A stretch of DNA of 64,000 nucleotides from Pseudonocardia cypriaca (GCF_006717045.1 NZ_VFPH01000001.1:2418001-2482000), one strand, 5' to 3'; positions 48,324 through 57,415 are shown, counted from the first letter of the stretch. Notes: generated by a model not told the origin, from the letters alone. A program made the numbers and translations.

Positions 48324-49516
48324 CGGGCCGGCCCCCGGCCCGCCCAGGTCCACGCGTAGGCCGGGTCCTCGGAGGCGAGGCCGCCCTCGCCCAGCTCCAG
48401 TGGCCGGAACGTGTCGACCATGACGGCCAGCTCGTCGAAGAACTCCGCACCCAGCGACCGCTCGACGGCCCCCGGCTGCGGGCCGTGGCTGTGCCCGCCC
48501 GGGTGCAGGCTGATCGAGCCCTGCCCGATGCCCGATCCCTTGCGGGCCTCGTAGTTGCCGCCGCAGTAGAACATGACCTCGTCGGAGTCGACGTTGGAGT
48601 GGTAGTACGGCACCGGCACGGCCAGGGGGTGGTAGTCCACCTTCCGCGGCACGAAGTTGCAGATCACGAAGTTGTTGCCCTCGAACACCTGGTGCACCGG
48701 CGGTGGCTGGTGCACCCGCCCGGTGATCGGCTCGAAGTCGCTGACGTTGAACGTGTAGGGGTACAGGCAGCCGTCCCAGCCGACCACGTCGAACGGGTGG
48801 GTCGGGTAGACGTACCGGGTGCCGGTGATCCCTCGTGAGCCGCGGTGCTTCACCAGCACCTCGACGTCGGTCCCCTCGACGAGGAACGTCTCGCCGGGCC
48901 CGTACAGGTCCCGCTCGCAGTACGGGGAGTGCTCCAGCAGCTGCCCGTATCGGGAGAGGTAGCGCTTGGGCGGTGCGATGTGCGAGTTCGCCTCGATGGC
49001 GTAGAGCCGCAGCGGCTCCTCGCCGGTCGGGACCCAGCGGTGGGTGGTGGCCCTCGGCAGGAGCACGTAGTCGCCCTGCCGGGCGGCGAGCACCCCGAAG
49101 ACCGTCTCGACGGTGGCCGATCCGGACTCGACGTACACGCACTCGTCGCCGATGGCGTTGCGGTACAGCGGGGAGGGCTGGCCGGCGGCGACGTACGAGA
49201 TCCGCACGTCGGCGTTGCCGAGCACGAGCCGCCGCCCGGTGACCGCGTCGGCGGCCTTCCAGTCCTCCCCGACCAGGTCGTGCAGCTTCAGGTGCCGGGG
49301 CAGCAGCGGGCGGTTCTCGGTGAGCGTCTGGTCGGGCAGGTCCCACGGGGAGGCGTCGACGATCGCCGACGGGACGCCGCGGTGGTAGAGCAGCGAGGAG
49401 TCGGCGGAGAAGCCCTCCTCGCCCATCAGCTCCTCGTAGAAGAGGCCCCCGTCGGGGGTGCGGTGCTGGGTGTGCCGCTTGGCCGGGATGTCACCGACTC
49501 GTCGGTAGTACGCCAT
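48320..49516 (-). CDS. hmgA: Homogentisate 1,2-dioxygenase
   Basis: 398 aa. Cleaves homogentisate with Fe(II) and O2. AYYRRVGDIPAKRHTQHRTPDGGLFYEELMGEEGF is the conserved start; iron ligands fall in PYYHSNVDSDEVMFYCGGNYEARKG (His, Glu) and LHPGGHSHGPQPG (His). Length is typical of actinobacterial members. GGGAGGAGAACG precedes the ATG. Its first 91 bp overlap the 3' end of the flavin hydroxylase gene. Confidence 0.93.
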   Translation of the reverse strand: MAYYRRVGDIPAKRHTQHRTPDGGLFYEELMGEEGFSADSSLLYHRGVPSAIVDASPWDLPDQTLTENRPLLPRHLKLHDLVGEDWKAADAVTGRRLVLGNADVRISYVAAGQPSPLYRNAIGDECVYVESGSATVETVFGVLAARQGDYVLLPRATTHRWVPTGEEPLRLYAIEANSHIAPPKRYLSRYGQLLEHSPYCERDLYGPGETFLVEGTDVEVLVKHRGSRGITGTRYVYPTHPFDVVGWDGCLYPYTFNVSDFEPITGRVHQPPPVHQVFEGNNFVICNFVPRKVDYHPLAVPVPYYHSNVDSDEVMFYCGGNYEARKGSGIGQGSISLHPGGHSHGPQPGAVERSLGAEFFDELAVMVDTFRPLELGEGGLASEDPAYAWTWAGRGPAR

Positions 49517-51069
49517 GGTCGTTCTCCTCCCGAGTGGGTGGCGCGGGCGAGCGCCGCGCGGATCTCGTGACGGGTGGGGTGGTCGAGGACAGCGGCGATG
49601 TGCGCGTCCGGGCGGATGATCCAGACCTCGTCCGGGCGTCCGCCCAGGGCGCCGTCGGGATCGATCTCGTCGAGCCCGAGGACCCGGGTGGGACCGGGCG
49701 TGGTGCTGGCCGCCGCCCGGGCGGCCGCGATGTCGGCCCGGCGGCCGGTGAGCAGCAGGAACCCGTCCCGGGCGAGCTCCCGGAGCCGCCCCTGGCTCCC
49801 CGGGACGTCGGGGACGAGGACGCCCGGGCCGGGCGGGGGCACGGCGCCGCGGGGCGGGCGGCCGGCGAACGGCCGGTTCGGGGACGACGTGGTGAGCGGC
49901 GAGTCGACGTACCAGAACGGCTCCGCGAGCCGTCCCGAGTCGACGAGTGAGCGGGCGGCGGGGTCGGCGGCGGCCCGGGACAGGACGTCCCGCCGGTGGG
50001 TGGCCGACTCCTCGTCCGGCGGGACGAGGAAGTTCATGGTCGCGGTGGTGACGGCGATGTTCTCGAGCGCCGCGGCGTGCCGCTCGTCGTGGTAGCTGTC
50101 CAGCAGGGTGTCGGGCGCCCACCCGTTCCCGACGTAGGCGATCTTCCAGGCGGCGTTCTCCGCATCGGCGACGCCGGAGTTGAGCCCGCGGGCCCCGAAC
50201 GGCGAGACCAGGTGCGCGGCGTCGCCCGCGATGAGGACGCGCCCGCACCGCATGCGGTCGACCAGCCGGGAGTGGAAGCGGTAGACCGACTTCCACACGA
50301 TCTCGTGGTCCCGGTCGCCGATGATCGCGCGGATCCGGGCGTCCAGCGCGCCGGAGGCGGCCTCCGCGTCGAGGTCGTAGCCGGCCGGCACCTGCCAGTC
50401 GATGCGGAAGGTCGAGTCGGGGCAGGGGTGGATGAGCACCTGGCGGCCGGGGTTCCAGGCGGGGTCGAAGTAGAACCGCCGCTCGTGGGCCCAGCCGGGC
50501 AGGTCGGTGCGGATGTCGCAGATCAGGAACCGGTCGTCGAAGGAGTGGCCCGCGAAGTCGACGCCGAGCATGCTGCGCAGCTCGTCGCAGCGGGACCCCG
50601 CGCAGAAGACGAGGTAGGAGCCGCGCAGCGCGGTCCCGTCGGCGCACCGCACCTCGACGCCGGTGTCGTCCTGGTCGATGCCGACGACGTGGTGGCCCCA
50701 GCGCAGGTCGACCAGCGGCTCGGCGGCGATGCGCTCGTCGAGGATCTGCTCGGTACGGGTCTGGGAGATGTTGACGAACGGCGGGAACGCCGGCCGGCCG
50801 GGCTCGGCGAGCGTGTAGCTGAACAGCTCGGCGTCGCGGAAGAACGTTCGCGCCGTGGTCCAGGTGACGCCCTCGTCGGCGATCCGGCGGCCCGCGCCGA
50901 CCGATTCCCAGATGTCGAGCACGTCGCGCTGCTGGCAGATCGCCTTCGACCCGATCGCGTCCCGGGCCGGGCGTCGGTCGAGCACGATCGTCTGCACGCC
51001 CCACCGGGCGAGCAACAGGGCGGTGGTCTGGCCGACCGGACCGGCCCCGAGGACGAGGACCGGGTTCAT
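49426..51069 (-). CDS. FAD-dependent aromatic hydroxylase (MhpA/PheA type)
   Basis: 547 aa. FAD motif LGAGPVGQTTALLLARWGVQTIVLDR, DG-like LVFCAGSRCDELR, and GDAAHLVSPFGARGLNSGVADAENAAWK. The C-terminal about 180 residues form the thioredoxin-like tail of the phenol hydroxylase group. Likely ring hydroxylation that feeds homogentisate or a related ring-cleavage substrate. Its stop lies 91 bp inside hmgA; its ATG overlaps the previous stop by ATGA. Confidence 0.88.
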   Translation of the reverse strand: MNPVLVLGAGPVGQTTALLLARWGVQTIVLDRRPARDAIGSKAICQQRDVLDIWESVGAGRRIADEGVTWTTARTFFRDAELFSYTLAEPGRPAFPPFVNISQTRTEQILDERIAAEPLVDLRWGHHVVGIDQDDTGVEVRCADGTALRGSYLVFCAGSRCDELRSMLGVDFAGHSFDDRFLICDIRTDLPGWAHERRFYFDPAWNPGRQVLIHPCPDSTFRIDWQVPAGYDLDAEAASGALDARIRAIIGDRDHEIVWKSVYRFHSRLVDRMRCGRVLIAGDAAHLVSPFGARGLNSGVADAENAAWKIAYVGNGWAPDTLLDSYHDERHAAALENIAVTTATMNFLVPPDEESATHRRDVLSRAAADPAARSLVDSGRLAEPFWYVDSPLTTSSPNRPFAGRPPRGAVPPPGPGVLVPDVPGSQGRLRELARDGFLLLTGRRADIAAARAAASTTPGPTRVLGLDEIDPDGALGGRPDEVWIIRPDAHIAAVLDHPTRHEIRAALARATHSGGERPWRTTDESVTSRPSGTPSTAPPTGASSTRS

Positions 51070-52025
51070 GACTGGAGCTGCGCCCAGACCTCCTGGTCGC
51101 GTTCCGCGGTCCAGATGACCGGGCGCTCGACACCGGACAGCTCGTCCCACAGCCGTGAAACGTCGAAGGGCAGGCAGTGCTCGAAGATCGGCCAGTGCCC
51201 GTAGTCGTCGACGAGCGCGGCGTGGGTGGCCTCGAAGGCCTCCTTGAGCGTGCCGCCGCGCTGCTGCACGGCACCGACCTCGCGGATCATCACCTGCAGG
51301 AAGCCGCGGGTCTGCTCGATGGCGGCGTCGACCTCGGCCCGGCCTTGGCTCACCGCGCCCCGCCCGCCGACGAGCTGCTCGGCTCCGAGCGCCTTGACGC
51401 GGTCGAGCGTGCCGCCCGCCCAGTCGCGGTGGAATGCGTCGCCCGTGTAGAGGGCGGCCTGCGCCTCGACGAGATCGCCCGCGAAGAGGATCTTGTGCCG
51501 GGGGAGCCACGCCGTGATGTCGCCTTCGGTGTGGCCGCGGCCGTGGAACTGCAGCACGAGGTCGCCCCGGTCGCCACCGAGGTCGATCGTGAGCCGGTCG
51601 GCGAAGGTGAGCGTGGGCCAGGTGAGCCCGGGCACCGAGTCGGCCGCCTCGGCGAGGCGGGGCATGCGGGCGAACTCGCTCTCCCAGTCCTGCTTGCCCC
51701 GCTCGGCCACGAGCGCGCGCGTGTTCTCGTGAGCGACGATGATCTCGGCGTCGAACGCGCTCGCGCCCAGCACCCGGACGGCGTGGTAGTGGCTGAGCAC
51801 GAGGTAGCGCACGGGCTTGTCGGTGTGCTCGCGCAGCCGGGCGAGCCACTTGCGTGCCGCCACCGGGGTGGCGAGCGCCTCGAAGCAGACGAGGAAGTCC
51901 TCGCCCTCGACGGCGCCGATGTTGGGGTCGCCCTCTGCGGTGAGGGCGTACACGCCGTCGGCGAGGACCTCGAGGGTCTGCTCCTTGACGGCGGTGTCGG
52001 CGGAGGAGGCGAAGGGCTTGGCCAC
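51066..52025 (-). CDS. Metallo-beta-lactamase-fold protein with a degenerate metal motif
   Basis: 319 aa. MBL fold with YLVLSHYHAVRVLGASAF where HxHxDH is expected: the first two His are kept, but Asp and the last His are replaced by Val and Arg. Later ligands are visible (FHGRGHTEGD, ILFAGDLVE). Only the first metal site could be complete. It is probably a hydrolase in the aromatic pathway, perhaps replacing the missing maleylacetoacetate step (inference). GTG start, GAGAGGGATC upstream. Confidence 0.85.
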   Translation of the reverse strand: MAKPFASSADTAVKEQTLEVLADGVYALTAEGDPNIGAVEGEDFLVCFEALATPVAARKWLARLREHTDKPVRYLVLSHYHAVRVLGASAFDAEIIVAHENTRALVAERGKQDWESEFARMPRLAEAADSVPGLTWPTLTFADRLTIDLGGDRGDLVLQFHGRGHTEGDITAWLPRHKILFAGDLVEAQAALYTGDAFHRDWAGGTLDRVKALGAEQLVGGRGAVSQGRAEVDAAIEQTRGFLQVMIREVGAVQQRGGTLKEAFEATHAALVDDYGHWPIFEHCLPFDVSRLWDELSGVERPVIWTAERDQEVWAQLQS

Positions 52026-52042
52026 GGCGGATCCCTCTCGGC

Positions 52043-52058
52043 AGTTAAAGGTTTAACT
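52043..52058. promoter_or_regulatory. MarR-type palindrome before the aromatic operon
   Basis: AGTTAAA-GG-TTTAACT, perfect arms, 18 bp before the metallo-beta-lactamase gene and 38 bp after the MarR stop. It is AT-rich in GC-rich DNA and overlaps the likely -10 of the catabolic operon, so the upstream MarR protein is the obvious ligand. Confidence 0.65.
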
Positions 52059-52096
52059 ACCCGGGGAGCCTAGGGCTCTGCGGCCATGAACGCCAG

Positions 52097-52624
52097 TCAG
52101 AAGCGGTGGCTGACCCAGGACTCGGAACGGGCGGCCCGTGCGAGCTTCCCGAGCACGGTGTTGAACACCTCCAGCTCCTCGGAGGTGAGGAGCGCGGCCC
52201 ACTCCGACTCCCGCTCGTTGTGGACCCGCAGCGCCGCCTCGAGCCGGCTCGTGCCCTCCTCGCTGAGCGACAGCACCACGCCGCGGCGGTCCCGCTCGTC
52301 GGGGCCGCGCTCCAGGAGGCCGGCGGCGCTGAGCGTCCGCGACAGGCTCGACACCGCCGCGCGGCTCATCCCGGACAGCTCGGCCGCCCGGCTCGCCTCC
52401 TGCGGGCCCGCGACCCACAGCGTGAACAGCAGCCGGAACGCCGACCAGCTCCACCCCGCCGGCCGGTGCACCGTCGACTCGAGGTCGTAGACGATCGTGC
52501 TCGTGACCCGGTAGAGCAGCAGCACCATGGCCATGGCGTCGCGGTTGGTCCCCGGTAGCCGCTCCACCGTCCGGTCCGGGGCGATGTCGGCGAACGACAG
52601 GAACGCGTCAGGGTGCTGGCCCAC
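52097..52624 (-). CDS. MarR-family transcriptional regulator
   Basis: 175 aa. Winged helix: WSWSAFRLLFTLWVAGPQEASRAAELSGMSRAAVSSLSRTLSAAGLLERGPDERDRRGVVLSLSEEG, with the DxRxR-like wing; helices on both sides for dimerisation. Probably senses the aromatic substrate and represses the downstream operon. GTG start 6 nt after TACGAT (minus strand 52636-52631), so leaderless. Confidence 0.88.
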   Translation of the reverse strand: MGQHPDAFLSFADIAPDRTVERLPGTNRDAMAMVLLLYRVTSTIVYDLESTVHRPAGWSWSAFRLLFTLWVAGPQEASRAAELSGMSRAAVSSLSRTLSAAGLLERGPDERDRRGVVLSLSEEGTSRLEAALRVHNERESEWAALLTSEELEVFNTVLGKLARAARSESWVSHRF

Positions 52625-52647
52625 CGAGCGATCGTATGGGGCGGCCC

Positions 52648-53520
52648 TCAGCGGACGCCGCTGAAGTGCTTCTCGATCAGGGCGGTGGCCTTCTCCCGCT
52701 GGCGCACGCTGATCTCGGCGGCCTGTTCCTCCCAGCCGAACACGCAGGAGGAGACGATGCCGTCGAACCCGATCGAGGCGAGGGCGGCGAAGACCTCGTC
52801 GAAGTCGACCTCGCCGCGGCCCATCTCGGCGTGCTGGTGCACGCGCACCGTGGAGCCGGGTGGGTTGACGATGTAGCGAAGCCCGCCCGACGCGGTGTGG
52901 TCGAGTGTGTCGGCCAGGTGCACGTATGCGAGCTTGTCCCCGGCTGCCGTGATGATCCCGGTGGCGTCGTTGCCCTGGTGGAACGTGTGCGGGGTGCAGT
53001 AGAGGAAGGAGATCCAGTCGCGGTTGAGGCCGCGGACGAAGTCGACCGCGGCGCGACCGTCCTCGATGAAGTCGTCCGGATGGGGTTCGAGCACGAGCCT
53101 GACGCCCTCGCGCTCGAAGACCGGGATCAGCTCGTCCATCGAGCGCAGGAACTGGCTCTCGGCGTGCTCGGCGGCTTCGGGCCGTCCGTTGAACTCGGAG
53201 TTCATGGTGTCCACGCCGACGTCGACCGTGATCTGGATGGCGCGTTTCCAGGCGCGGACCGCCGCCTGACGCTCGTCCTCACCCGGGCCGGACCAGCGCA
53301 GCACGGGCAGGACGGACGCGATCGTGACGCCGGCGTCGCCCGCCCGCTTGCGCAGCCTGGCGACGCCGGCGTCGTCGACACGTGGGTGGCCGAAGAACGG
53401 GATGAAGTCGGCCTTGGGGGACAGCTCCATGTAGGAGTAGCCGGCGCGGGCGACCACGTCGGGCAGCTCGAACACCGAGTGTGTCGCGTAGAACATCTGC
53501 GGGTCGAGGGCGAGCTTCAT
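52648..53520 (-). CDS. Sugar phosphate isomerase/epimerase (xylose isomerase-like TIM barrel)
   Basis: 290 aa AP endonuclease family 2 barrel. KLALDPQMFYATHSVFELPDVVARAGYSYMELS, RLVLEPHPDDFIEDG (Glu/His metal ligands), FLYCTPHTFHQGND and YVHLADTLDH plus VHQHAEMGRGEVDFDEVFAAL give the metal site. The substrate, possibly a cyclitol or keto-sugar, is unknown. GGAGGACAGCG precedes the ATG. It ends 23 bp after the MarR start on the same strand. Confidence 0.83.
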   Translation of the reverse strand: MKLALDPQMFYATHSVFELPDVVARAGYSYMELSPKADFIPFFGHPRVDDAGVARLRKRAGDAGVTIASVLPVLRWSGPGEDERQAAVRAWKRAIQITVDVGVDTMNSEFNGRPEAAEHAESQFLRSMDELIPVFEREGVRLVLEPHPDDFIEDGRAAVDFVRGLNRDWISFLYCTPHTFHQGNDATGIITAAGDKLAYVHLADTLDHTASGGLRYIVNPPGSTVRVHQHAEMGRGEVDFDEVFAALASIGFDGIVSSCVFGWEEQAAEISVRQREKATALIEKHFSGVR

Positions 53521-53607
53521 CGCTGTCCTCCTGGGTCGGCCGCGGGCCCCGGACGCTAGCCAGGCTCACGTCCGTATGTCAAGACAAAGTTCCGACTACG
53601 GCAGTAG

Positions 53608-53865
53608 TCAGGCCGCCCGGCGGGAGGTGCGCGCCCGCCGCAGCTCCCTGCGCTCGGTCTCGGTGGTGCCCCCGAAGACCCCGTGGTCGAGGCCGTTGTC
53701 GAGCGCGTACCGGAGGCACTCGGCGCGCACGGGGCAGCCGCCGCAGACGGCCTTCGCGCGCTCCACCTGGAGGGCCCCCGGCCCCGTCTCGGTCAGCGGG
53801 AAGAACAGTTCCGGGTCCTGGTCCCGGCAGGCGGCAACCTGCCGCCAGTCGTCGAAGTCAGGCAT
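53608..53865 (-). CDS. WhiB-family iron-sulfur regulator
   Basis: 85 aa. Four Cys in the Wbl pattern (ACRDQDPELFF; AVCGGCPVRAEC) hold a [4Fe-4S] cluster. The turn motif is GVFGG in place of the usual GVWGG, and the basic tail RRELRRARTSRRA contacts DNA. Start 53865 follows TGGAGGCGGC. Wbl proteins act with the primary sigma factor; the target cannot be inferred. The 177 bp upstream (53866-54042) hold its leader and nothing else I can call. Confidence 0.92.
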   Translation of the reverse strand: MPDFDDWRQVAACRDQDPELFFPLTETGPGALQVERAKAVCGGCPVRAECLRYALDNGLDHGVFGGTTETERRELRRARTSRRAA

Positions 53866-54042
53866 GGGTGTGCCGCCTCCAATCTGGGTGTGGGCGCGGG
53901 TGGTCCCCGCGAGCACAGTGGGTGGACGCGTCGCCTCGTGGCGACGCAGGGGAGGGATCGAACTCGGGCGCGGATCAACCGCACCAGCACGATGCATGGT
54001 GTAACGCGCGCTCTCAACCGAGTTGTTCCCGTCGAGCCCGTG

Positions 54043-55248
54043 TCATGCGATCCGGGTCATCTCGACCAACCGCCGGGCGGCCGTCGTCGCACCGTCGGTC
54101 CGCACGGCGCTCGCGAGGGCCCGAGCCGTCGTCGCGACCTCGGGCCCGAGTGCGCCGGCGAGCGCCGCGTGCAGCGAGCCGCCATCGCGGTGAGCACTGC
54201 CGATCCCCAGCTCCTCGACGCGCCCGGCGAAGTAGAACTGGTCGTACACCTGCGGGACGAGCACCTGGGGCGTGCCTGCGGCGGCGGCCGCGGTGGTGGT
54301 GCCCGCGCCGCCGTGGTGCACCACGGCGGCCACCCGCGGGAAGAGCGCCTGCTGGTTGACCTCCCCGATGGCGAGGCAGTCGGGTGCACCGTCCACGGGC
54401 GCGAGGTCGGCCCATCCGCGGGACACGATGGTGCGGCGGCCCAGCGCGCGGGCCGCCTCGACCACGTTCGACGTGATGTCCCCGGGGGCTGCGATGCTGC
54501 CGAACCCGAGGTACACGGGAGGCTCACCGGCGTTCAGGAACGCCTCGAGCTCGGGGTCGAGGGGGCGGTCGTCGGGCAGGATCCAGGCGCCCGACTGGAA
54601 CACGTCCGGGTCGTTCGCGTCCGGCCACGGTGCCAGCGTGGGATCGGCGGCCAGCCAGGGCCTGGCGGTGAAGACGTGGTCCCGCACGTCCGCGACGGGT
54701 GCGAGGCCCAGCTCGGCGCGCCGGGAGTTGACGGCCTCGCCCCACATGAGGTTCCAGCGCCGCGCATCCTCGGCCCAGAGGGTGGCGTTGTCGACCGTTC
54801 CGTCGGGCTGCTTCTCGCCGAGAATTCCGAATACCGGTGGTGCGTGGTGGCGGGACGGGAGCGTGATCGGGCAGAAACTCGCGTACACGTACCCGATTCC
54901 CCGGTGCTCCGCGACCGAGTGTGCGGCGATGGCCAACGCGCCGCCGCCCACGACCGCGTCGCAGCCATCGGCTCCCGCCGCGACCGCAGCGAACTGGGCC
55001 GCCACCGTGCCGTCGATCATCTGCCGCCGCTGCTCCGGCGTGGGCAGGACCCGTTCGCCCTGCTCGGCGGTGCCGCGCAGCTCGGGCCCGACCGGCACGA
55101 ACGGGATCCCGAGCGACTCCACCCACGCGCGGAAGTCGGGGGGCGCGCACACCACGGCCTCGTGTCCCGAGGACCGCAACCGGGTGGCGACCGCTACGAC
55201 CGGCTGGACCTCGCCGCGCGTCCCCACCGTGGACAACAACACTCGCAT
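54043..55248 (-). CDS. Glycosyltransferase, GT1 (macrolide/antibiotic type)
   Basis: 401 aa GT-B enzyme. MRVLLSTVGTRGEVQPVVAVATRLRSSGHEAVVCAPPDFRAWVESLGIPFVPVGPE is the acceptor-side start; the donor motif is CLAIGEVNQQALFPRVAAVVHHGGAGTTTAAAAAGTPQVLVPQVYDQFYFAGRVEELGIG (HHGGAGTT). It transfers a sugar from a UDP- or dTDP-sugar to a small molecule. No biosynthetic cluster surrounds it, so it may inactivate or modify a xenobiotic. GGGAGCGCG precedes the ATG. Confidence 0.88.
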   Translation of the reverse strand: MRVLLSTVGTRGEVQPVVAVATRLRSSGHEAVVCAPPDFRAWVESLGIPFVPVGPELRGTAEQGERVLPTPEQRRQMIDGTVAAQFAAVAAGADGCDAVVGGGALAIAAHSVAEHRGIGYVYASFCPITLPSRHHAPPVFGILGEKQPDGTVDNATLWAEDARRWNLMWGEAVNSRRAELGLAPVADVRDHVFTARPWLAADPTLAPWPDANDPDVFQSGAWILPDDRPLDPELEAFLNAGEPPVYLGFGSIAAPGDITSNVVEAARALGRRTIVSRGWADLAPVDGAPDCLAIGEVNQQALFPRVAAVVHHGGAGTTTAAAAAGTPQVLVPQVYDQFYFAGRVEELGIGSAHRDGGSLHAALAGALGPEVATTARALASAVRTDGATTAARRLVEMTRIA

Positions 55249-55356
55249 TCGCGCTCCCGTCGAATTCGTGGAGCGCGATTCTCGGCCCGGAACCGGGTCT
55301 TGCGACAAGTCCCCCCGTGCGCTATACGTTCCAATGGGGCGAGGAGCGGGCCGTTC

Positions 55357-55746
55357 CTACCGGGGGTTGAACGGGTCGGCCACCAATGGGGCGGGCTTCG
55401 AGCGCGCCGGTGTGGCGGCGGGGGCCGGCGGCCGGAAGGGCAGCGCGTCCAGGGCAGGCGCGGCGACCGTCGCGGGACGTGCGGGGGTCGTCTCCGCCGG
55501 GATCACCTCGCGCCGCACCGCCACCTGCTCCTTCGGTGCCTGCGCCGCGGTCCGCACCGCGCGTCGCTCACCCGGAACCACGCGGGCGGCGCTCACGAAC
55601 GGGGCGAGCGCCTGCTGCAGCGCGCTGAGGTGCGACTCCGACAGGTCGATCTCGTAGCTGTCGCCGTCGAGGGAGAACGACACCGTCGTCACGGCATGGG
55701 AGCCGTCGATGTCGTCAACGAGCCGGGTCATGACGTACCGCGCCAA
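55357..55746 (-). CDS. Lsr2-like protein lacking the DNA-binding tail
   Basis: 129 aa. The first 60 residues (ARYVMTRLVDDIDGSHAVTTVSFSLDGDSYEIDLSESHLSALQQALAPFVSAARVV) match the Lsr2 dimerisation domain. The remainder is Pro/Ala-rich (PARPATVAAPALDALPFRPPAPAATPARSKPAPL) and shows no RGR-type AT-hook or helical C-terminal domain. TTG 55746 is placed so that the protein starts as Lsr2 does (MA-then strand); ATG 55731 is the alternative. It may cap or antagonise Lsr2 filaments (inference). Confidence 0.68.
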   Translation of the reverse strand: MARYVMTRLVDDIDGSHAVTTVSFSLDGDSYEIDLSESHLSALQQALAPFVSAARVVPGERRAVRTAAQAPKEQVAVRREVIPAETTPARPATVAAPALDALPFRPPAPAATPARSKPAPLVADPFNPR

Positions 55747-55807
55747 AACGTTCCCATCCCGCGAAGTGGCAGACGCGCCCGACAGTACGACACGCCGTTG
55801 CTCCCGC

Positions 55808-57415
55808 TCAGGTGGGCCCGCGCTCCACGATCTCCCTGGCCCGCGCCACCTCCAGCTTGCCCGTCGGGGTTCGGGGCAGCTGCTCGACGAGGACGATCCG
55901 GCGCGGCACCTTGTAGCCGGCGAGGGTGCGGCGCACCCAGTCCTGCAGCTCGCGTTCGGCCGGAGCCGCGGGCGTGGCCACCACCGCGGCCACGCTCTCG
56001 CCCCACGTCGGGTCGGGCACGCCGACCACGGCGCAGTCGGTGACGTCGGGGTGGGTGAGGAGGGCGTTCTCGACCTCCTGGGGGTGCACCTTCTCGCCGC
56101 CGGTGTTGATGACGCCGGAGCGGCGCCCGAGGAAGCGGATCGCCCCGTCGGCGTCGAGCCGGGCGTGGTCGCCGGGGATGGAGTAGCGGACGCCGTCGAT
56201 CGTGCGGAAGGTCGTCGCGGTCTTCGCGCTGTCCTTGTAGTAGCCCAGCGGCATGGGGCCGCTGTAGGCGAGGACGCCGACCTCGGCGCTGCCCGGTTCG
56301 AGGATGCGGTCGTCGGCGCCGATGACCCTGGTGGCGGGCACCGGGAAGAACCGGGACGGCAGGTCGGCAACCGAGCGCGTGATCGCGAACGCGAACGGGC
56401 CGCCCTCGCTGGAGGCGATGGCATCGGTGATCGTCACCTGTGCCCGCTCGTGGAAGGCCTGCTTGAGGCGGTCGCTGAACGCGGTCCCGGAGCTGATCAT
56501 GCCGCGGAGCGAGGAGAGGTCGTGCGGGGTGCCGGCCCGCTCTGCGGCGCGCAGCTCGTCGACGAGCGGCTGGCAGACCGCGTTGCCGGCGACGATGATC
56601 GTGCCGACCCGTTGCCCGGCGACCGTCTCCCAGATGTGGCGCGGGTCGAGCCGGCCCGGGCGGGCGGTGACGGCGCGGCCGCCGACTAGTAGCGCGCCCA
56701 TCGTGTTGAACAGGCCGGTCGCGTGCATGAGCGGGACGATCGGCATCGTCGCAGGCGCGCGGCCCGTCGACCGGGCGGCGACCGCGATCTCCACCGCCTC
56801 GTCGAGGGTGGCCGGGAGCGAGGTGTGGCCGAGCGGGCCGAAGATCGGCACCGTGAGGCTGTGCAGCAGGTCGGCCTGCCGCCAGATCACGCCCTTGGGC
56901 TTGCCGGTGGTGCCGCCGGTGTACATGAAGAGCTGGTCGGAGCTCGGTCGCGGGCTGTGCGGGCGCGGGGGAGTGCCGCCCATGAGCTCGTCGAGGTCCC
57001 GCGCCAGGGGCCCGGCGCCGGGTCCGGCGCGCACCAGCAGCCGCAGCGTGCGGATGTGCTCCGCCGCGTGCCGGACGTTCTCGGCGAGCGTTCCGCTGAA
57101 CACGACGGCAGCGGCGTCGGCGTCGGCGAGCAGCTCGGTGAGCTCGTGCCCGGTGTAGCGGTAGTTCGCGTTGACCGGGATGGCGCCGATCTTGAAGGCC
57201 GCGAACACGGTCTCCAGGTACGTCGCACCGTTGTAGAGGTAGCAGGCGACCGTGTCCCCCGGGCCGACGCCGGCCGCCTCGAGAGCGGCCGCCAGGCGGG
57301 AGGCGCGGTCGTCGAACTCCGCGTAGGTGACGTCGCGCCCCGGCTCGGAGATCACGACCGCGTCCGGGAGGTGCGCGGCGACCGCCTCCCAGACCGTGCC
57401 GATCGACGCGTCCAC
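55808..57415 (-). CDS. Acyl-CoA synthetase (AMP-dependent)
   Basis: 535 aa ANL-family ligase. P-loop FMYTGGTTGKPKGVIW, YSGPMPLGYYKD core, DHARLDADGAIRFLGRRSGVINTGGEKVHPQEVENALLTHPDVTDCAV hinge region, and the catalytic Lys in PRTPTGKLEVARAREI. It activates a fatty, steroid-side-chain or aromatic acid. GTG start two bases after the amidohydrolase stop, so the two are co-transcribed. Confidence 0.9.
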   Translation of the reverse strand: MDASIGTVWEAVAAHLPDAVVISEPGRDVTYAEFDDRASRLAAALEAAGVGPGDTVACYLYNGATYLETVFAAFKIGAIPVNANYRYTGHELTELLADADAAAVVFSGTLAENVRHAAEHIRTLRLLVRAGPGAGPLARDLDELMGGTPPRPHSPRPSSDQLFMYTGGTTGKPKGVIWRQADLLHSLTVPIFGPLGHTSLPATLDEAVEIAVAARSTGRAPATMPIVPLMHATGLFNTMGALLVGGRAVTARPGRLDPRHIWETVAGQRVGTIIVAGNAVCQPLVDELRAAERAGTPHDLSSLRGMISSGTAFSDRLKQAFHERAQVTITDAIASSEGGPFAFAITRSVADLPSRFFPVPATRVIGADDRILEPGSAEVGVLAYSGPMPLGYYKDSAKTATTFRTIDGVRYSIPGDHARLDADGAIRFLGRRSGVINTGGEKVHPQEVENALLTHPDVTDCAVVGVPDPTWGESVAAVVATPAAPAERELQDWVRRTLAGYKVPRRIVLVEQLPRTPTGKLEVARAREIVERGPT

